A stretch of 64,000 nucleotides of DNA, taken from assembly GCF_000375545.1 (NCBI RefSeq), contig NZ_AQXF01000001.1, forward strand, positions 837,142 through 901,141, read 5' to 3'. The stretch comes from Kordiimonas gwangyangensis DSM 19435 = JCM 12864 (GTDB lineage Bacteria; Pseudomonadota; Alphaproteobacteria; Sphingomonadales; Kordiimonadaceae). Below the pieces are notes generated by a model. That model ran no database searches. It was not told where the DNA came from and saw only the letters and a program-made list of their open reading frames with translations. Of this stretch, positions 9,702-19,404 are shown piece by piece. Position 1 is the first letter of the stretch; every line of letters begins with the position of its first letter. The translations under genes were made by a program, and so were the position numbers.

Positions 9702-9730
9702 CCGGCTGATGAGATAAACCCATCAGCCGG
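9702..9730 (-). terminator. rho-independent terminator of secB
   Basis: A perfect 10-bp stem, CCGGCTGATG (9702-9711) with CATCAGCCGG (9721-9730), has a 9-base loop. Read on the minus strand, it is followed by a T-rich run (TTTTCGTTT), so it most likely ends secB, whose stop is 29 bp away. It may also stop reading from the DJ-1 gene. Confidence 0.7.
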
Positions 9731-9758
9731 CCTGCATTTCGGAAAATTTACTGCCTGA

Positions 9759-10328
9759 TTAATTGAGATTAATCGGGGCAGGGTCTTCGCTACTTGACGC
9801 GCCAGCATTCGCTGACCCGCCTTGTTGCGCTTCCTGTGCCGTTTGGGCACGGTAAAGCGCTTCGAAGTTGATTGGCTCCAGAAGGAGCGGCGGGAACCCG
9901 CCATCGCGGCTTGCATCCGCAATAATGCGGCGTGCAAACGGGAACATCATCATTGGCGCCTGCACGAGCAGGAAGGGCTTCAGTGCCTCTTCCGGAACGT
10001 TGCGGATGCCATAAAGGGAGCAGTAAGCAAGCTCAACCACGAAAGCAACTTGCTCGCCACCGTCGGTGGTTGGTGCCGTTGCTTTGGCGGAGATCTTCAG
10101 CTCAACCTCGTAAACTTCATCGTTCATTTTGCGAACGCCGACATTGACGTTCACGTCAATGGCCGGTTTTGCACCAGCGAGAGCCTGAAGGCTTGCCGGG
10201 GCGTTCGGGTTTTCAAACGAAAGGTCTTTTACATATTGTGCAATGACGCCTGCTTGCGGGCCTTCCGCACCAGCCGGTGCCGGGCCGCCTACTGGCGTTT
10301 GGTCATTCCCAAATTCATTATCAGCCAT
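9759..10328 (-). CDS. secB: protein-export chaperone SecB
   Basis: This 189-aa protein matches SecB, the tetrameric cytoplasmic chaperone that keeps preproteins unfolded for SecA. The family signatures present are YVKDLSFENPNAP near the N-terminus, DVNVNVGVRK, VAFVVELAYCSLYGI, and FPFARRIIADASRDGGFPPLLLEPINF near the C-terminus. The start is the Met of MADNEFGN; an upstream in-frame Met adds 30 unrelated residues. It has longer acidic/glycine-rich ends than enterobacterial SecB, as is usual in Alphaproteobacteria. Confidence 0.96.
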   Translation of the reverse strand: MADNEFGNDQTPVGGPAPAGAEGPQAGVIAQYVKDLSFENPNAPASLQALAGAKPAIDVNVNVGVRKMNDEVYEVELKISAKATAPTTDGGEQVAFVVELAYCSLYGIRNVPEEALKPFLLVQAPMMMFPFARRIIADASRDGGFPPLLLEPINFEALYRAQTAQEAQQGGSANAGASSSEDPAPINLN

Positions 10329-10448
10329 TTTGTCACTCTTTTTTGTCTGCCACCCCCCCAAACCACCTGGGTTGGCGAATCTGGGCAAACGGCTAGCACG
10401 GTTTGAACGGTTGAACAATAAGCAATTATGCCGGAAGTGGCGGATTTC

Positions 10449-10931
10449 CTAATTTTTTGGCCGGTCTGTGTTATGCCTATCAGTGTCGGCTTTCTCCGGC
10501 GGCAGGACCTCGACGTCCTGAACGCGCTCCCCATCACTCCAGAACTCGCCTTCAATGATGATGTTGTTGCGCCGTATGGTGTCTGACCGGTTGGTCATCA
10601 TCCAGCGCGTAATACCCCGCCCGAGCCAAAGCCTGAGCGGCGGAATGAGGAGAAGGGCGCCAAGGAAGTCGGTCATGAAACCGGGGATCAGCAGGAAAAA
10701 CCCGGCAAGGGCAAGGAAACCGGCGTGCACAATCTGTGTGCCGATACGCTGCCCCTGAAGGTTCCTGAGCGTGGAAAGCCCCTGTGCTCGCACAATGCTG
10801 AGGCCGACAGCCGCCGTCAGAAGGCACAGCAGTACCGTCTGAAGGGCACCGATCTCGCCGCCAACATCAATGAGGATAGACAGTTCAACGACCGGGATCG
10901 CCAAAATTAACAACAATATGAGTAAGGGCAT
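10449..10931 (-). CDS. FxsA family membrane protein
   Basis: The 160-aa product has three or four hydrophobic segments, beginning MPLLILLLILAIPVVELSILI. It contains the FxsA signature: a glycine-rich loop, then LVLIPGFMTD-type GFFLLIPGFMTDFLGALLLIPPLR. FxsA was named for suppressing phage F exclusion in E. coli; its cellular role is not known. It lies upstream of secB on the same strand (120-bp gap) and is divergent from the Tim44-like gene, a common alphaproteobacterial order. Confidence 0.88.
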   Translation of the reverse strand: MPLLILLLILAIPVVELSILIDVGGEIGALQTVLLCLLTAAVGLSIVRAQGLSTLRNLQGQRIGTQIVHAGFLALAGFFLLIPGFMTDFLGALLLIPPLRLWLGRGITRWMMTNRSDTIRRNNIIIEGEFWSDGERVQDVEVLPPEKADTDRHNTDRPKN

Positions 10932-11045
10932 TCCTTGTTCTTTCTCTCAATTCCGCCTATCTATAAGGGCATAAGTGGCCGCATCTTCAATAGTATGTTG
11001 TCTTAAATGGACAAGATTTAGGCTGAACCCGATAGACAGGACATC

Positions 11046-11702
11046 ATGTTAGACATCATTCTTCTCGCTATGCTTGCCGGTTTCATTATCCTCCGGCTGC
11101 GTTCGGAACTGGGTAAAAAGACAGGCAACGAACCGTTGCCGCCTGCCGCACCTCGTGCGTCCCATGGTGGTGAACAGGGCGGTACTGCAGCGAACCAGCG
11201 CAGCACTGCGCCGGCACGCGAAGATAACGTCATCGACATGGAAGAAGACGCAGGCCTGCGTCGCGGCTATCAGGATATTCGCCGTGCGGACCACAATTTT
11301 GATGTGCCGACTTTTGTGCAAGGTGCCCGCGCAGCTTATGAGATGATCCTCGAAGCTTTCTGGGCCGGGGACCGCGACACGCTGAAGGAATTCCTTGATG
11401 ACGGCGTTTTCAACCAGTTCTCCGCGGCGCTTGATGCGCGTGAGCAGAACGGCTACCGGGTTGAAAACAAGCTGATCGATATTGACGAAGCCAACATAAT
11501 CAAGGCACAGCTGACAGGGCGCACTGCCGAGATCACTGTGCACTTCAAGGCCGAGCTGATCGCCGTCACCAAGGATGCGGACGGCAATCTTGTGGAAGGT
11601 GACCTCTCGGACGCTGTTGAAGTCAACGACCGTTGGACCTTCGCGCGCGACACCAAATCCCGCGACCCGAACTGGCTTCTGGTTGCCACCCGCGCAGGCT
11701 AA
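11046..11702 (+). CDS. Tim44/TimA family adaptor protein
   Basis: This 218-aa protein has an N-terminal membrane anchor (LDIILLAMLAGFIILRLR) and a charged linker. The C-terminal Tim44-like domain includes FVQGARAAYEMILEAFWAGDRDTLKEFL and ends in RDPNWLLVATRAG. The mitochondrial relative is part of the inner-membrane import motor; the bacterial role is less clear. Its stop is two bases before the mltA start, so the two are probably co-transcribed. Confidence 0.88.
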   Translation: MLDIILLAMLAGFIILRLRSELGKKTGNEPLPPAAPRASHGGEQGGTAANQRSTAPAREDNVIDMEEDAGLRRGYQDIRRADHNFDVPTFVQGARAAYEMILEAFWAGDRDTLKEFLDDGVFNQFSAALDAREQNGYRVENKLIDIDEANIIKAQLTGRTAEITVHFKAELIAVTKDADGNLVEGDLSDAVEVNDRWTFARDTKSRDPNWLLVATRAG

Positions 11703-11704
11703 CG

Positions 11705-12922
11705 ATGGCCGGCCGCGTTTTCCGATATCTCGGCATCCTCGCCCTTGTAGCGCTACCGTTTCTGGTGGCGCTTTTTCTGATGATGGACAAAAAGCCCGAG
11801 GGGCTGCATTTCCGCGCTGTGCCCTTTGCAGAGCTGCCGGGCTGGCGTGCGGATGACCTGCATGAAGCCTTGCCCGCGCTCCGTAAAAGCTGTGATAGCA
11901 TGCGCCGCCAACCGGATGCGCGGACGCTGCCTGGCGCCAAGATTGCAGGCACAATGGGCGACTGGGCCGAGGTGTGTGAGGTTATCCTTTCCGCCGGGCC
12001 GGAAAGCGACCTGCGCAGCTTTTTTGAAAGTGCGTTCCAGCCGCTTGAAGTCTCGCTCGGCGGTGACACGGCAGGCATGTTCACCGGCTATTATGAAACC
12101 CTCCTCAAGGGCAGCATGGCGAAAAGTGAGCGCTACAGCACGCCGCTTCACGTGAAACCGCCAGAGCTTGTGAGCGTGGACCTCGGTGCCTTCCGGTCCG
12201 ACCTCAAGGGTCGCCGTATCGCAGGCCGAGTTCAGGGCGACAGGCTTGTGCCCTATTATGACCGCGAAGCCATCGCCACCGGCGCACTTGATGGTCGCGA
12301 CCTTGAGCTCCTGTGGGTCGATGATCCGGTTGATGCGTTCTTCCTGCATATTCAGGGCTCCGGCCGGGTGCTGATGGAAGATGGCCGCCTCGTGCGTGTG
12401 GGCTACGCCAGCCAGAACGGTCACGCCTATACTGCCATTGGGCGGCAACTGATTGCCGAGGGCGCCATCCCGCGCGAAGAGATGTCCATGCAGGCAATCC
12501 GCGCGTGGCTTGAAGCGAACCCGGGCCGCGTGGATGAACTTATGAACTCAAACGCGTCCTACGTATTCTTCCGCCTGCTTGAAGACGGCGACGGGCCGTT
12601 TGGTTCAGCCAATGTGGCGCTGACAGCTGGCCGCTCGCTCGCAGTGGACATGAGCCACCTTGCGCTTCATGTACCCGTCTGGCTTTCAGCCACATACCCA
12701 GACCCTACTAGCCGGGAGGCGGAACCGCTGCCGCTTGAGCGCCTGATGGTGGCGCAGGACACCGGCGGCGCCATCCGCGGTGAAATCCGCGGTGATGTGT
12801 TCTGGGGTTTTGGCGCAGAGGCGGAGGAAATCGCCGGCCGTATGGCCAACAAGGGCCGCTACTGGCTGCTGCTGCCCACGCCGCTTGCCGCCAAGCTTCT
12901 TGAAAGCCAGAACGGTGGCTAG
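11705..12922 (+). CDS. mltA: membrane-bound lytic murein transglycosylase A
   Basis: The 405-aa product has an N-terminal hydrophobic segment (signal or anchor) without an obvious lipobox. The MltA barrel follows (FTGYYETLLKGS, VDAFFLHIQGSGRV, GYASQNGHAYTAIGR), and then the 3D domain with MVAQDTGGAIRG near the C-terminus. The last stretch carries the catalytic aspartates of the family. It cleaves peptidoglycan glycan strands to 1,6-anhydro ends. I start it at the ATG just after the Tim44-like gene. Its TAG falls inside the first codons of the Smr gene. Confidence 0.94.
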   Translation: MAGRVFRYLGILALVALPFLVALFLMMDKKPEGLHFRAVPFAELPGWRADDLHEALPALRKSCDSMRRQPDARTLPGAKIAGTMGDWAEVCEVILSAGPESDLRSFFESAFQPLEVSLGGDTAGMFTGYYETLLKGSMAKSERYSTPLHVKPPELVSVDLGAFRSDLKGRRIAGRVQGDRLVPYYDREAIATGALDGRDLELLWVDDPVDAFFLHIQGSGRVLMEDGRLVRVGYASQNGHAYTAIGRQLIAEGAIPREEMSMQAIRAWLEANPGRVDELMNSNASYVFFRLLEDGDGPFGSANVALTAGRSLAVDMSHLALHVPVWLSATYPDPTSREAEPLPLERLMVAQDTGGAIRGEIRGDVFWGFGAEAEEIAGRMANKGRYWLLLPTPLAAKLLESQNGG

Positions 12923-13511
12923 GAAGAAGGACCCGCTATCCGCGCGGGACCGGGAGATCTGGCAGAAGGTAACCGAGAGTGTACAGCCGCTGGGTAAGCG
13001 TGGTGATGCGCCGCCGCTCGCGCCGCTGCCGAAAATCTACATTCAGGAAGAGACACGAAGCCTGCCGATGGAGTGGCACACCCGCCCTTCACCGAAGCCT
13101 GACAACAGCATTGACCGCCGCATGCAGCGCCAGATCGCGACCGGCCGGCAGGAGGTGGACCGGTCGGTTGACCTGCACGGCATGACGCAGGACCGTGCGT
13201 TTGCAACCCTCAAACGCACGATTGAGGGCGCAATCAAGCGCGGCGACAAAACACTTCTGGTGGTCACGGGCAAAGGTGGCAGGCGCTTCAACCAGCTTGA
13301 CGCCACACCTGCGGCCTACCGTACCCGAGCGGATTTTGACCAGCTTGGCGGTGTGCTCAGGCGCATGGTGCCGCTGTGGCTTGAGGGGCCGGACCTCAAA
13401 CCCTTCATCCAGTCTTATGGCACCGCGTCGCCCGACCATGGTGGTGACGGTGCGCTTTATGTCATCCTCAGACGGCGTATGCCCGGTAGCCGGAAGGACC
13501 GGTCCACATGA
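12915..13511 (+). CDS. Smr/MutS2-type domain protein
   Basis: This 198-aa protein has a charged, disordered-looking N-terminus and a C-terminal Smr domain. The domain motif VDLHGMTQDRAFATLKRTI (about residues 85-103) is followed by LLVVTGKGGR and, further on, GGDGALYVILRR. Stand-alone Smr proteins can be DNA or RNA endonucleases. GTG at 12915 overlaps the mltA stop, and an in-frame extension upstream would run through mltA. Its stop overlaps the next start (ATGA). Confidence 0.88.
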   Translation: MARKKDPLSARDREIWQKVTESVQPLGKRGDAPPLAPLPKIYIQEETRSLPMEWHTRPSPKPDNSIDRRMQRQIATGRQEVDRSVDLHGMTQDRAFATLKRTIEGAIKRGDKTLLVVTGKGGRRFNQLDATPAAYRTRADFDQLGGVLRRMVPLWLEGPDLKPFIQSYGTASPDHGGDGALYVILRRRMPGSRKDRST

Positions 13512-13873
13512 CCCCGTTTGGTGAAAAACTCCGTGCCCTTCGGGACGCGCGCGGCATGACCCAGGCGGAGCTTGCGAGCGCGCTTGATGTCAGCCCGGCT
13601 TACCTCTCGGCGCTCGAGCACGGCAAACGCGGCGCACCCTCGTGGGCCTTTATGCAGAAGGTGATCCAGTATTTCGGCCTTATCTGGGACGATGCCGAGC
13701 GGTTGCATGACCTTGCCCGGCTCTCGAAACCCAAGGTCACGATCGATACGAGCGGCATGGACGAACGCGCCACCCGCGCCGCCAATCTCCTTGCCCAGCG
13801 TATTGGCCGCCTGACCGACCGCGAGCTTGACCAGCTGCTGGCCTTCCTCTCCGATCAACCGCGCGCGGGCTGA
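13508..13873 (+). CDS. XRE-family helix-turn-helix regulator
   Basis: A 121-aa regulator with an N-terminal Cro/CI-type HTH (residues about 5-60: RALRDARGMTQAELASALDVSPAYLSALEHG) and a C-terminal helical tail. It overlaps the Smr gene stop by four bases, so it is the last gene of timA-mltA-smr-xre. Its targets are not evident. Confidence 0.88.
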   Translation: MTPFGEKLRALRDARGMTQAELASALDVSPAYLSALEHGKRGAPSWAFMQKVIQYFGLIWDDAERLHDLARLSKPKVTIDTSGMDERATRAANLLAQRIGRLTDRELDQLLAFLSDQPRAG

Positions 13874-13948
13874 ATAGATTCTTTCGGCTGGCATTCGTTT
13901 CCTGTTTGTTCTAATCTCCACTACCGAGCATAGGGAAGTGGGGGCTTT

Positions 13949-14863
13949 ATGGTTGCATCTGTGCAGACTGTGGCGTTTGAGGGCATCGAGGCGTGCCCCG
14001 TTGAAGTGCAGGTGCTGATCGCAAGCGGCCTGCCGTCTTTCACCATTGTAGGGTTGCCTGATAAGGCTGTGTCCGAAGCGCGCGAACGGGTGCGGGCGGC
14101 GCTGTCCGCCATTGGTCTTGCGCTACCGGCGGAACGTATCACCGTCAATCTCTCGCCCGCTGATCTTCCCAAAGAGGGAAGTCATTACGATTTGCCCATC
14201 GCCCTCGCCACTCTCATCGCCATGAATGTACTGCCAAGCGACTCGCTTGAGGGTGCTGTCGTGATGGGGGAACTGGGGCTTGATGGCAGCATTCGCGCGG
14301 TGGCGGGGGCCTTGCCTGCTGCCATTCACGCCAATGCACGAGACGCTGCTTTCATTTGCCCTGAAGCCGTAGGCGCGGAGGCCGCCTGGGCTGGAAGCAA
14401 TGATCTGCTCGCACCCGCAAGCCTTTTGGCGCTGATCAACCATTTCCGCGGCAACCAGATGTTGCCCAAACCCAAGGCCAAGCCCGAGCTTGATAAGCGT
14501 GACCTGCCAGACCTTGCCGACATTAAAGGGCAGGAAAGCGCAAAACGCGCACTCGAGGTCGCCGCGGCGGGCGGGCACAATATGCTCATGTGTGGGCCGC
14601 CCGGTTCGGGCAAGTCCATGCTGGCGGCGCGCATGCCCTCAATACTGCCGCCGCTGACGCCAACAGAGGCGCTGGAGACAAGCATGATTGCCTCGGTCGC
14701 GGGGCTCCTCAAGGACGGGCGCATCAGCCGCGCACGGCCCTTTCGTTCGCCCCACCATAGCGCAAGCCAACCGGCACTTATTGGTGGTGGGCAGAAAGCA
14801 CGACCCGGCGAAGTCTCGCTCGCGCACAATGGGGTGCTCTTCCTCGATGAGCTGGAACTTTAA
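13949..14863 (+). pseudogene. comM: comM/yifB AAA+ ATPase, truncated by element insertion
   Basis: The first 302 codons are a typical YifB/ComM protein. It has the N-terminal Lon-like fold ([31 protein letters not shown]), the Mg-chelatase AAA+ domain with Walker [12 protein letters not shown], the [18 protein letters not shown] motif, and the Walker B segment GVLFLDEL. The family then continues for about 200 residues, but here similarity ends at DEL (base 14,854) and two codons later there is a TAA. ComM is a branch-migration helicase of natural transformation. Loss of sensor and C-terminal parts should inactivate it. The missing 3' part is not elsewhere in the window. Confidence 0.9.
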
Positions 14864-14876
14864 AGTTTTTGAACGC

Positions 14877-14961
14877 TCGTCCATTCTCCAAAAACATTAA
14901 ACAATGCAATTAATTAGTTTATTCCAGCAGCAGTAAAAAAATGGACGATGGTCCATTTTTT
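14877..14961. repeat. terminal inverted repeats and hairpin at the left end of the element
   Basis: TCGTCCATT (14877-14885) is repeated inverted as AATGGACGA (14940-14948). The second copy forms one side of a hairpin with TGGAC (14942-14946), loop GATG and GTCCA (14951-14955), flanked by A and T runs that extend the stem to 11 bp. The location 20-100 bp from the comM junction suits recombinase-binding arms. The A/T-flanked hairpin could equally act as a terminator that isolates the recombinase operon from comM transcription. Confidence 0.5.
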
Positions 14962-15061
14962 CTTTTCGGCTCGGCACATGCAACGCACTTTTTTGGGTGC
15001 ACGTGTTGCTTTTTCAAAAAACATGTTCCTATTGGGTAGACCTTTTAATTTTGGAGGTCTT

Positions 15062-17359
15062 ATGAGCATCATCAATGGCAAGCGCCACGATCTACGTAAT
15101 TACGAATACAAGAACGTCCCTGCGGACGTACGCGCTGACTTTATTAATACCGTAGCAACCGTTGTACCCTGGTTTTCGGATAACATGTCTTTAGCCCTCA
15201 TTGGGCTGGAGTGTTTCTGTCAGCTATATGATCGAACACTGAAAAAATCAGCAAAGCATTCCGCATCAAACAGGCAGATTGTAGAGCAATACTGCGTGTT
15301 GGTTTTTCAGGGAAAAATGTTTGACCGGAGCGAGTATGGTAACGTGCTTATGGCACGATATTTTCTCCAATGTGCCAACGCCCTAAACTATGTGGATACC
15401 AGTCCACTTCGCCTGTCACTGAAGTATCCCGATGAGTATCGTGAAGCGGTTGCGCAGGATTTACATGATTTGCCTTTCGATCTGGAGTTGCTGGAATATT
15501 GGAAGGGTTGGCCGTCGGTCTCTAAGTCTGGCTCTCGAAGGTATTTTCCTTTGCAAGAAGTATTGTCCACATGTGGAAAGGATTTCACAAAGAAGCTCTA
15601 TGCAACGTTGGATGAATTCTTTCGAACTAGGCAACGGGGCTTACATGGTACCTGGCAAGCTCTGATAGACGGCTATGCGGAATGGGGTGCCGAGGGGAAG
15701 CTTGAAGACTTGAAGTCTCCACAGCACGCGGCAGCTTTTTTACGTACCTTATTAGTCCGATTCCTCTCGGAATCCAAGAATGCGGAAAATCCCAAACAGT
15801 ATGCATCTGCTGCAATTGAATGGCGATGCCAGTTTCGGACTTTTATTCAGGATTACCTTATACCCGCCGGTTTGCTGGCACGCCCTGAAGGGGAATTTCC
15901 AATGCCCCGCGGAGAACGTATTCGCGGCGCTGACACAAATGTTCGAGTGAGCACGTCTGGCGAAAAAATAAAAGCAAAGCTCATTACTGAGGTACCTCTG
16001 GAGGTTACAGATCGCAATGCCGTTGAAATACTCTTTGACGGTATTGAGAAAGATGTTGGCTGGATAAGAAGTTGGGCTGAATTTGTAACCGGCACCGTGT
16101 GGGACAACGTCGTGCGCCGAAAACGCTTGGCTGAAACAGGCGTCGCCATTCCTCTGCCACGCCACATGTCGTCCCATACTGTCGAGAGGTCAATGCCGAA
16201 CACTTGGCGGCGTTCGTCATCCAATCCTCATGTTGCTAACGACATGGCCGCGACATTTGAAGAGCACGGATATCTAACAGGCGACGATTTGGGGTTGCAG
16301 CAGCTATATGAAAATAGAGTCTCGGCGGCACGAGAGCTCGGTATGCCATCCACCAGGGTTATTTTGGCATATTGCGCTCTTCTAACAATTGAGCATCCAG
16401 CCCTCACCCGGTCAGCACTTCTGTCTCTGAAATTGTACGATAAGAACGGCTATATGACCGGATATCAAGAACGAGACGGACAGGCGTTTTTGATCAGCTA
16501 TAAACCCAGAGCGGGGTCGAGCAACGCACAAAAATCAACGCAGTTAAATGAGCGCACATCTGCATTGGTACAACAAGCAATTCAAGTAACTCAGCCTCTA
16601 AGAGATTATTTGCGGAAGAAAGGAGACGATAACTGGCGTTACCTTTTTCTAGGATCGGGAAACACTTTTGCCCCGCCAAAGCCGATAAAAAATGATGAGA
16701 TTTCCTACCGCCATGAGTTGCGCAGGGAATTTTCTGCGGACATGAAAGAACTTGGAGCTCCGAACTCTGTAACCGAACGCTTGGCTCATGCCTTTACCCT
16801 GACACGCCTAAGAGCAAGCGCGGCAACGCTTGAGTACTTACGCACAACCAGTATCTCCGCTATGGCAAGCGCCCTTGGCCACAAAGAGTTCAAGACCGCA
16901 CTGATCGACCACTATCTCCCTGAGCCAATCCGGCGTTTCTTTGAAGAACGGTGGGTTCGTATTTTTCAGTTGGGGATCGTTTGCGAAGTCATGAAAGATT
17001 CTGATTACTTAATGGAAGCTTCCGGTTTTCAGAGTGTTGCGGAGATGGATGCATTTCTCCGTAACCATGCCATCACTTTCCCAGACGAAGAAATCACCGT
17101 CGATGAAACTATCGGTCAGGTGGGTAATGTGGTTGTAGGCATCAATGAGGACGTACTTGGTATCTATTGTGCCTTGTCGCAGGTCTCCGAGGCGGATGCG
17201 GAAGCTGCAGGCAGAACTTTCCATTTCTGGCACCAATTCGCAGATAAATTGATTTCGCACATTGAAAGCGCCGAGTTTTTGAGGCCGGACATCCAGAAGA
17301 TGTTGGCTTCAGTGCGCGATAAAAAGGGCCCATCTCTGATCCGAGGGTTCTTGTCATGA
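15062..17359 (+). CDS. large tyrosine recombinase/integrase (765 aa)
   Basis: I start this at 15062 because GGAGG lies four bases upstream; the in-frame ATG at 14948 is inside a hairpin. The first 400 residues are unassigned. The C-terminal part shows a divergent tyrosine-recombinase domain: an arginine in a HPALTRSALLSLKL box, a box-II stretch TLTRLRASAATLEYL where the usual histidine of HxxR is threonine, then ALGHKEFKTALIDHYLPE with His and the nucleophile Tyr. Its stop overlaps the next start (ATGA). It may work with its two neighbours in transposition of the element. Confidence 0.8.
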   Translation: MSIINGKRHDLRNYEYKNVPADVRADFINTVATVVPWFSDNMSLALIGLECFCQLYDRTLKKSAKHSASNRQIVEQYCVLVFQGKMFDRSEYGNVLMARYFLQCANALNYVDTSPLRLSLKYPDEYREAVAQDLHDLPFDLELLEYWKGWPSVSKSGSRRYFPLQEVLSTCGKDFTKKLYATLDEFFRTRQRGLHGTWQALIDGYAEWGAEGKLEDLKSPQHAAAFLRTLLVRFLSESKNAENPKQYASAAIEWRCQFRTFIQDYLIPAGLLARPEGEFPMPRGERIRGADTNVRVSTSGEKIKAKLITEVPLEVTDRNAVEILFDGIEKDVGWIRSWAEFVTGTVWDNVVRRKRLAETGVAIPLPRHMSSHTVERSMPNTWRRSSSNPHVANDMAATFEEHGYLTGDDLGLQQLYENRVSAARELGMPSTRVILAYCALLTIEHPALTRSALLSLKLYDKNGYMTGYQERDGQAFLISYKPRAGSSNAQKSTQLNERTSALVQQAIQVTQPLRDYLRKKGDDNWRYLFLGSGNTFAPPKPIKNDEISYRHELRREFSADMKELGAPNSVTERLAHAFTLTRLRASAATLEYLRTTSISAMASALGHKEFKTALIDHYLPEPIRRFFEERWVRIFQLGIVCEVMKDSDYLMEASGFQSVAEMDAFLRNHAITFPDEEITVDETIGQVGNVVVGINEDVLGIYCALSQVSEADAEAAGRTFHFWHQFADKLISHIESAEFLRPDIQKMLASVRDKKGPSLIRGFLS

Positions 17360-19404
17360 ATGAAGCTATCAAATTTCAGCGAGAGATCGAGTTTCTTGTC
17401 AATGGCACAGGCAAAAATGATCCATCACCGAATTGGTTGATCAGCAGGTTTGCGGACAATGATTGGATAATTGATCTGGGTCAGCAAGGTGTGATGTCAA
17501 TTAACTTCGGAAAGAGGCTGGAGGATGGCAGTAGCCTGCTTGAGCCTCAAAATTTCGACCTGCTCAATGTTTTCAAGCATTGGATAGTGAGTGCAGTTGA
17601 ACGAAGTGAAACCAACGTTGGCGTACTCAGGGGAACGTCTCGATACAGGAAAATCTCTACTACACTGGCGCTTATGGACTACTTTCTCCTTAGAGCCGAG
17701 CAATTTCAGTTGTCGAAGTTTGGCCTCTCTCTCGTAAGTATCAACGACATTCGCAATTTGATGGAAGATCTTGTCCGAAGCTCGTGCTCCAGTCTCAGCG
17801 TTTACCGCTGGCCGATCGAACTGAAATGCTATCTTGATCGGTGCATCGTTGGTTTCGACGCGGATCGGATTTTAAGCGATCATCCAGTTTTGTTGAGTGG
17901 TTTGGTACCTGAGGAAGATCGTTGGTGGACCTCGTCCGAAGGCGAGATTTTCGCCTACAGAGCGTACCTTTGGGCAATGGGTCTTTATTGTCAGCGCGGA
18001 GATCCTAAGCGGCTTTTCTCCGTGAAGCGAAGGAGTTTGGCAGATCGGGTTTTCTCTGAATTATTCAAGGGTGGATTTAATCACCCCGCTCCGCCGGAGC
18101 TGGAAATTTGGCGGGCCATGCCCAAGGTGGAACGATTTGACGCGGTATCGGTCAAAGCTCAAGGCGCGCGGCCGTTGCTCAAACAAGAGCTGGCCCGGTA
18201 TGCCGCTTCACTCCGGGCTTTTGTGCGTTTGAACCTGGGTCTGGAGGGAATCACAGAACAAGACATTGATGACGCCACGAAGGTAGCTTCGAACAAGGCG
18301 GTCGAAACTGGTAGATTCAAGACTGTTCCACATCGCGTGGTGACCTACGCGTTGAGATCTGGCATGGAGTTTTACTTACGCTACGGGTCTGACCTGCTAA
18401 ATGCTTATGTCCTATGCTGTAAGATAAGAAAAAAGCAGCCCGACCTTTCCTATGATGACGCTTTAGCGATTGCCCTACAAGATGGGGCTTTTGATAGCTT
18501 GTCTGATTTTGCTATCGCAGGTTGGTTTTTAGACAATAGAACGTCACCCACAGCGCATCATACAACTGCCGAGCCGAAGCAAGTGACTGGTCTGATAAAC
18601 CTGATTCAGGTGTTGTTTGGCGCAATTCATATTACAGTCGGTGCCTTATCGGCACGCAGAATATCCGAGTTTTTAAGCATGCCGGTAGATCGTTGTCTCG
18701 ATGCCACCGAGAGCTTTCTCGTGTTCTACAACAGAAAATCTGGCGCTGGGCCATATCGGGCTAAAAAAATCAGGCCGGTTCCGACAATCGTTTCCAAAAT
18801 GATAGGACAGATAAAGCAGTTCCAGACAGAGCTTATAAAGCTTGAATGTTTGCCAGCTTACGTGCCGTTTCTTTGTGTTCCCAAGGTCCTAGGTGTTGGC
18901 CTTGTTTCAGTAGCTACTGTTAGATCTCAAGTGCACATCAACCGCTTCTGTGATTTTTTCGACATGCCCGGCGATGGTACGGGAACTCGCTACTATATTC
19001 GCACTCACCAACTCAGGCGTTTTTTTGCGATGGCATTCTTCTGGTCTGGCACGCCGTCCGGAGAGGATACCTTGAGTTGGTTTCTTGCCCATACCGATCC
19101 TGAACATCTTTACCGATATATCACGGAGGAAACGACGGGCGAGGTCTTGCGAACAATCAAGGCGGGCACGATTAGTGCCATGGTTGGGCACGACGCTCCT
19201 TGGAAAGAAGACCTGGAAGCATTGATGTTTCAGCGTTTCGGCGTGAAGAAGTTTACTCTTTTGACCGAGAATGAGCTGAATGACTATCTTGAGGCGCTGC
19301 TTGAAGATGGTACGGTCGATCTCGAACCGGTCTTCTATGAGAGCGAAGGAGGGAAAAGATACCGGATGTGCGTCAAAATCTCTCCGTCGGACGCCGGCGT
19401 ATGA
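17356..19404 (+). CDS. tyrosine recombinase, TnpB-of-Tn554-like size (682 aa)
   Basis: The 682-aa product has a long unassigned N-terminal region and a C-terminal phage-integrase-type domain. That domain holds box I GALSARRISEFLSMP (Arg), box II THQLRRFFAMAFFW (HxxR) and LAHTDPEHLYRYI (His and nucleophile Tyr). Length and architecture recall TnpB of Tn554 (about 630 aa). It overlaps both neighbours by four bases, so the three genes are coupled. Base composition is clearly more AT-rich than in the comM side. Confidence 0.85.
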   Translation: MNEAIKFQREIEFLVNGTGKNDPSPNWLISRFADNDWIIDLGQQGVMSINFGKRLEDGSSLLEPQNFDLLNVFKHWIVSAVERSETNVGVLRGTSRYRKISTTLALMDYFLLRAEQFQLSKFGLSLVSINDIRNLMEDLVRSSCSSLSVYRWPIELKCYLDRCIVGFDADRILSDHPVLLSGLVPEEDRWWTSSEGEIFAYRAYLWAMGLYCQRGDPKRLFSVKRRSLADRVFSELFKGGFNHPAPPELEIWRAMPKVERFDAVSVKAQGARPLLKQELARYAASLRAFVRLNLGLEGITEQDIDDATKVASNKAVETGRFKTVPHRVVTYALRSGMEFYLRYGSDLLNAYVLCCKIRKKQPDLSYDDALAIALQDGAFDSLSDFAIAGWFLDNRTSPTAHHTTAEPKQVTGLINLIQVLFGAIHITVGALSARRISEFLSMPVDRCLDATESFLVFYNRKSGAGPYRAKKIRPVPTIVSKMIGQIKQFQTELIKLECLPAYVPFLCVPKVLGVGLVSVATVRSQVHINRFCDFFDMPGDGTGTRYYIRTHQLRRFFAMAFFWSGTPSGEDTLSWFLAHTDPEHLYRYITEETTGEVLRTIKAGTISAMVGHDAPWKEDLEALMFQRFGVKKFTLLTENELNDYLEALLEDGTVDLEPVFYESEGGKRYRMCVKISPSDAGV

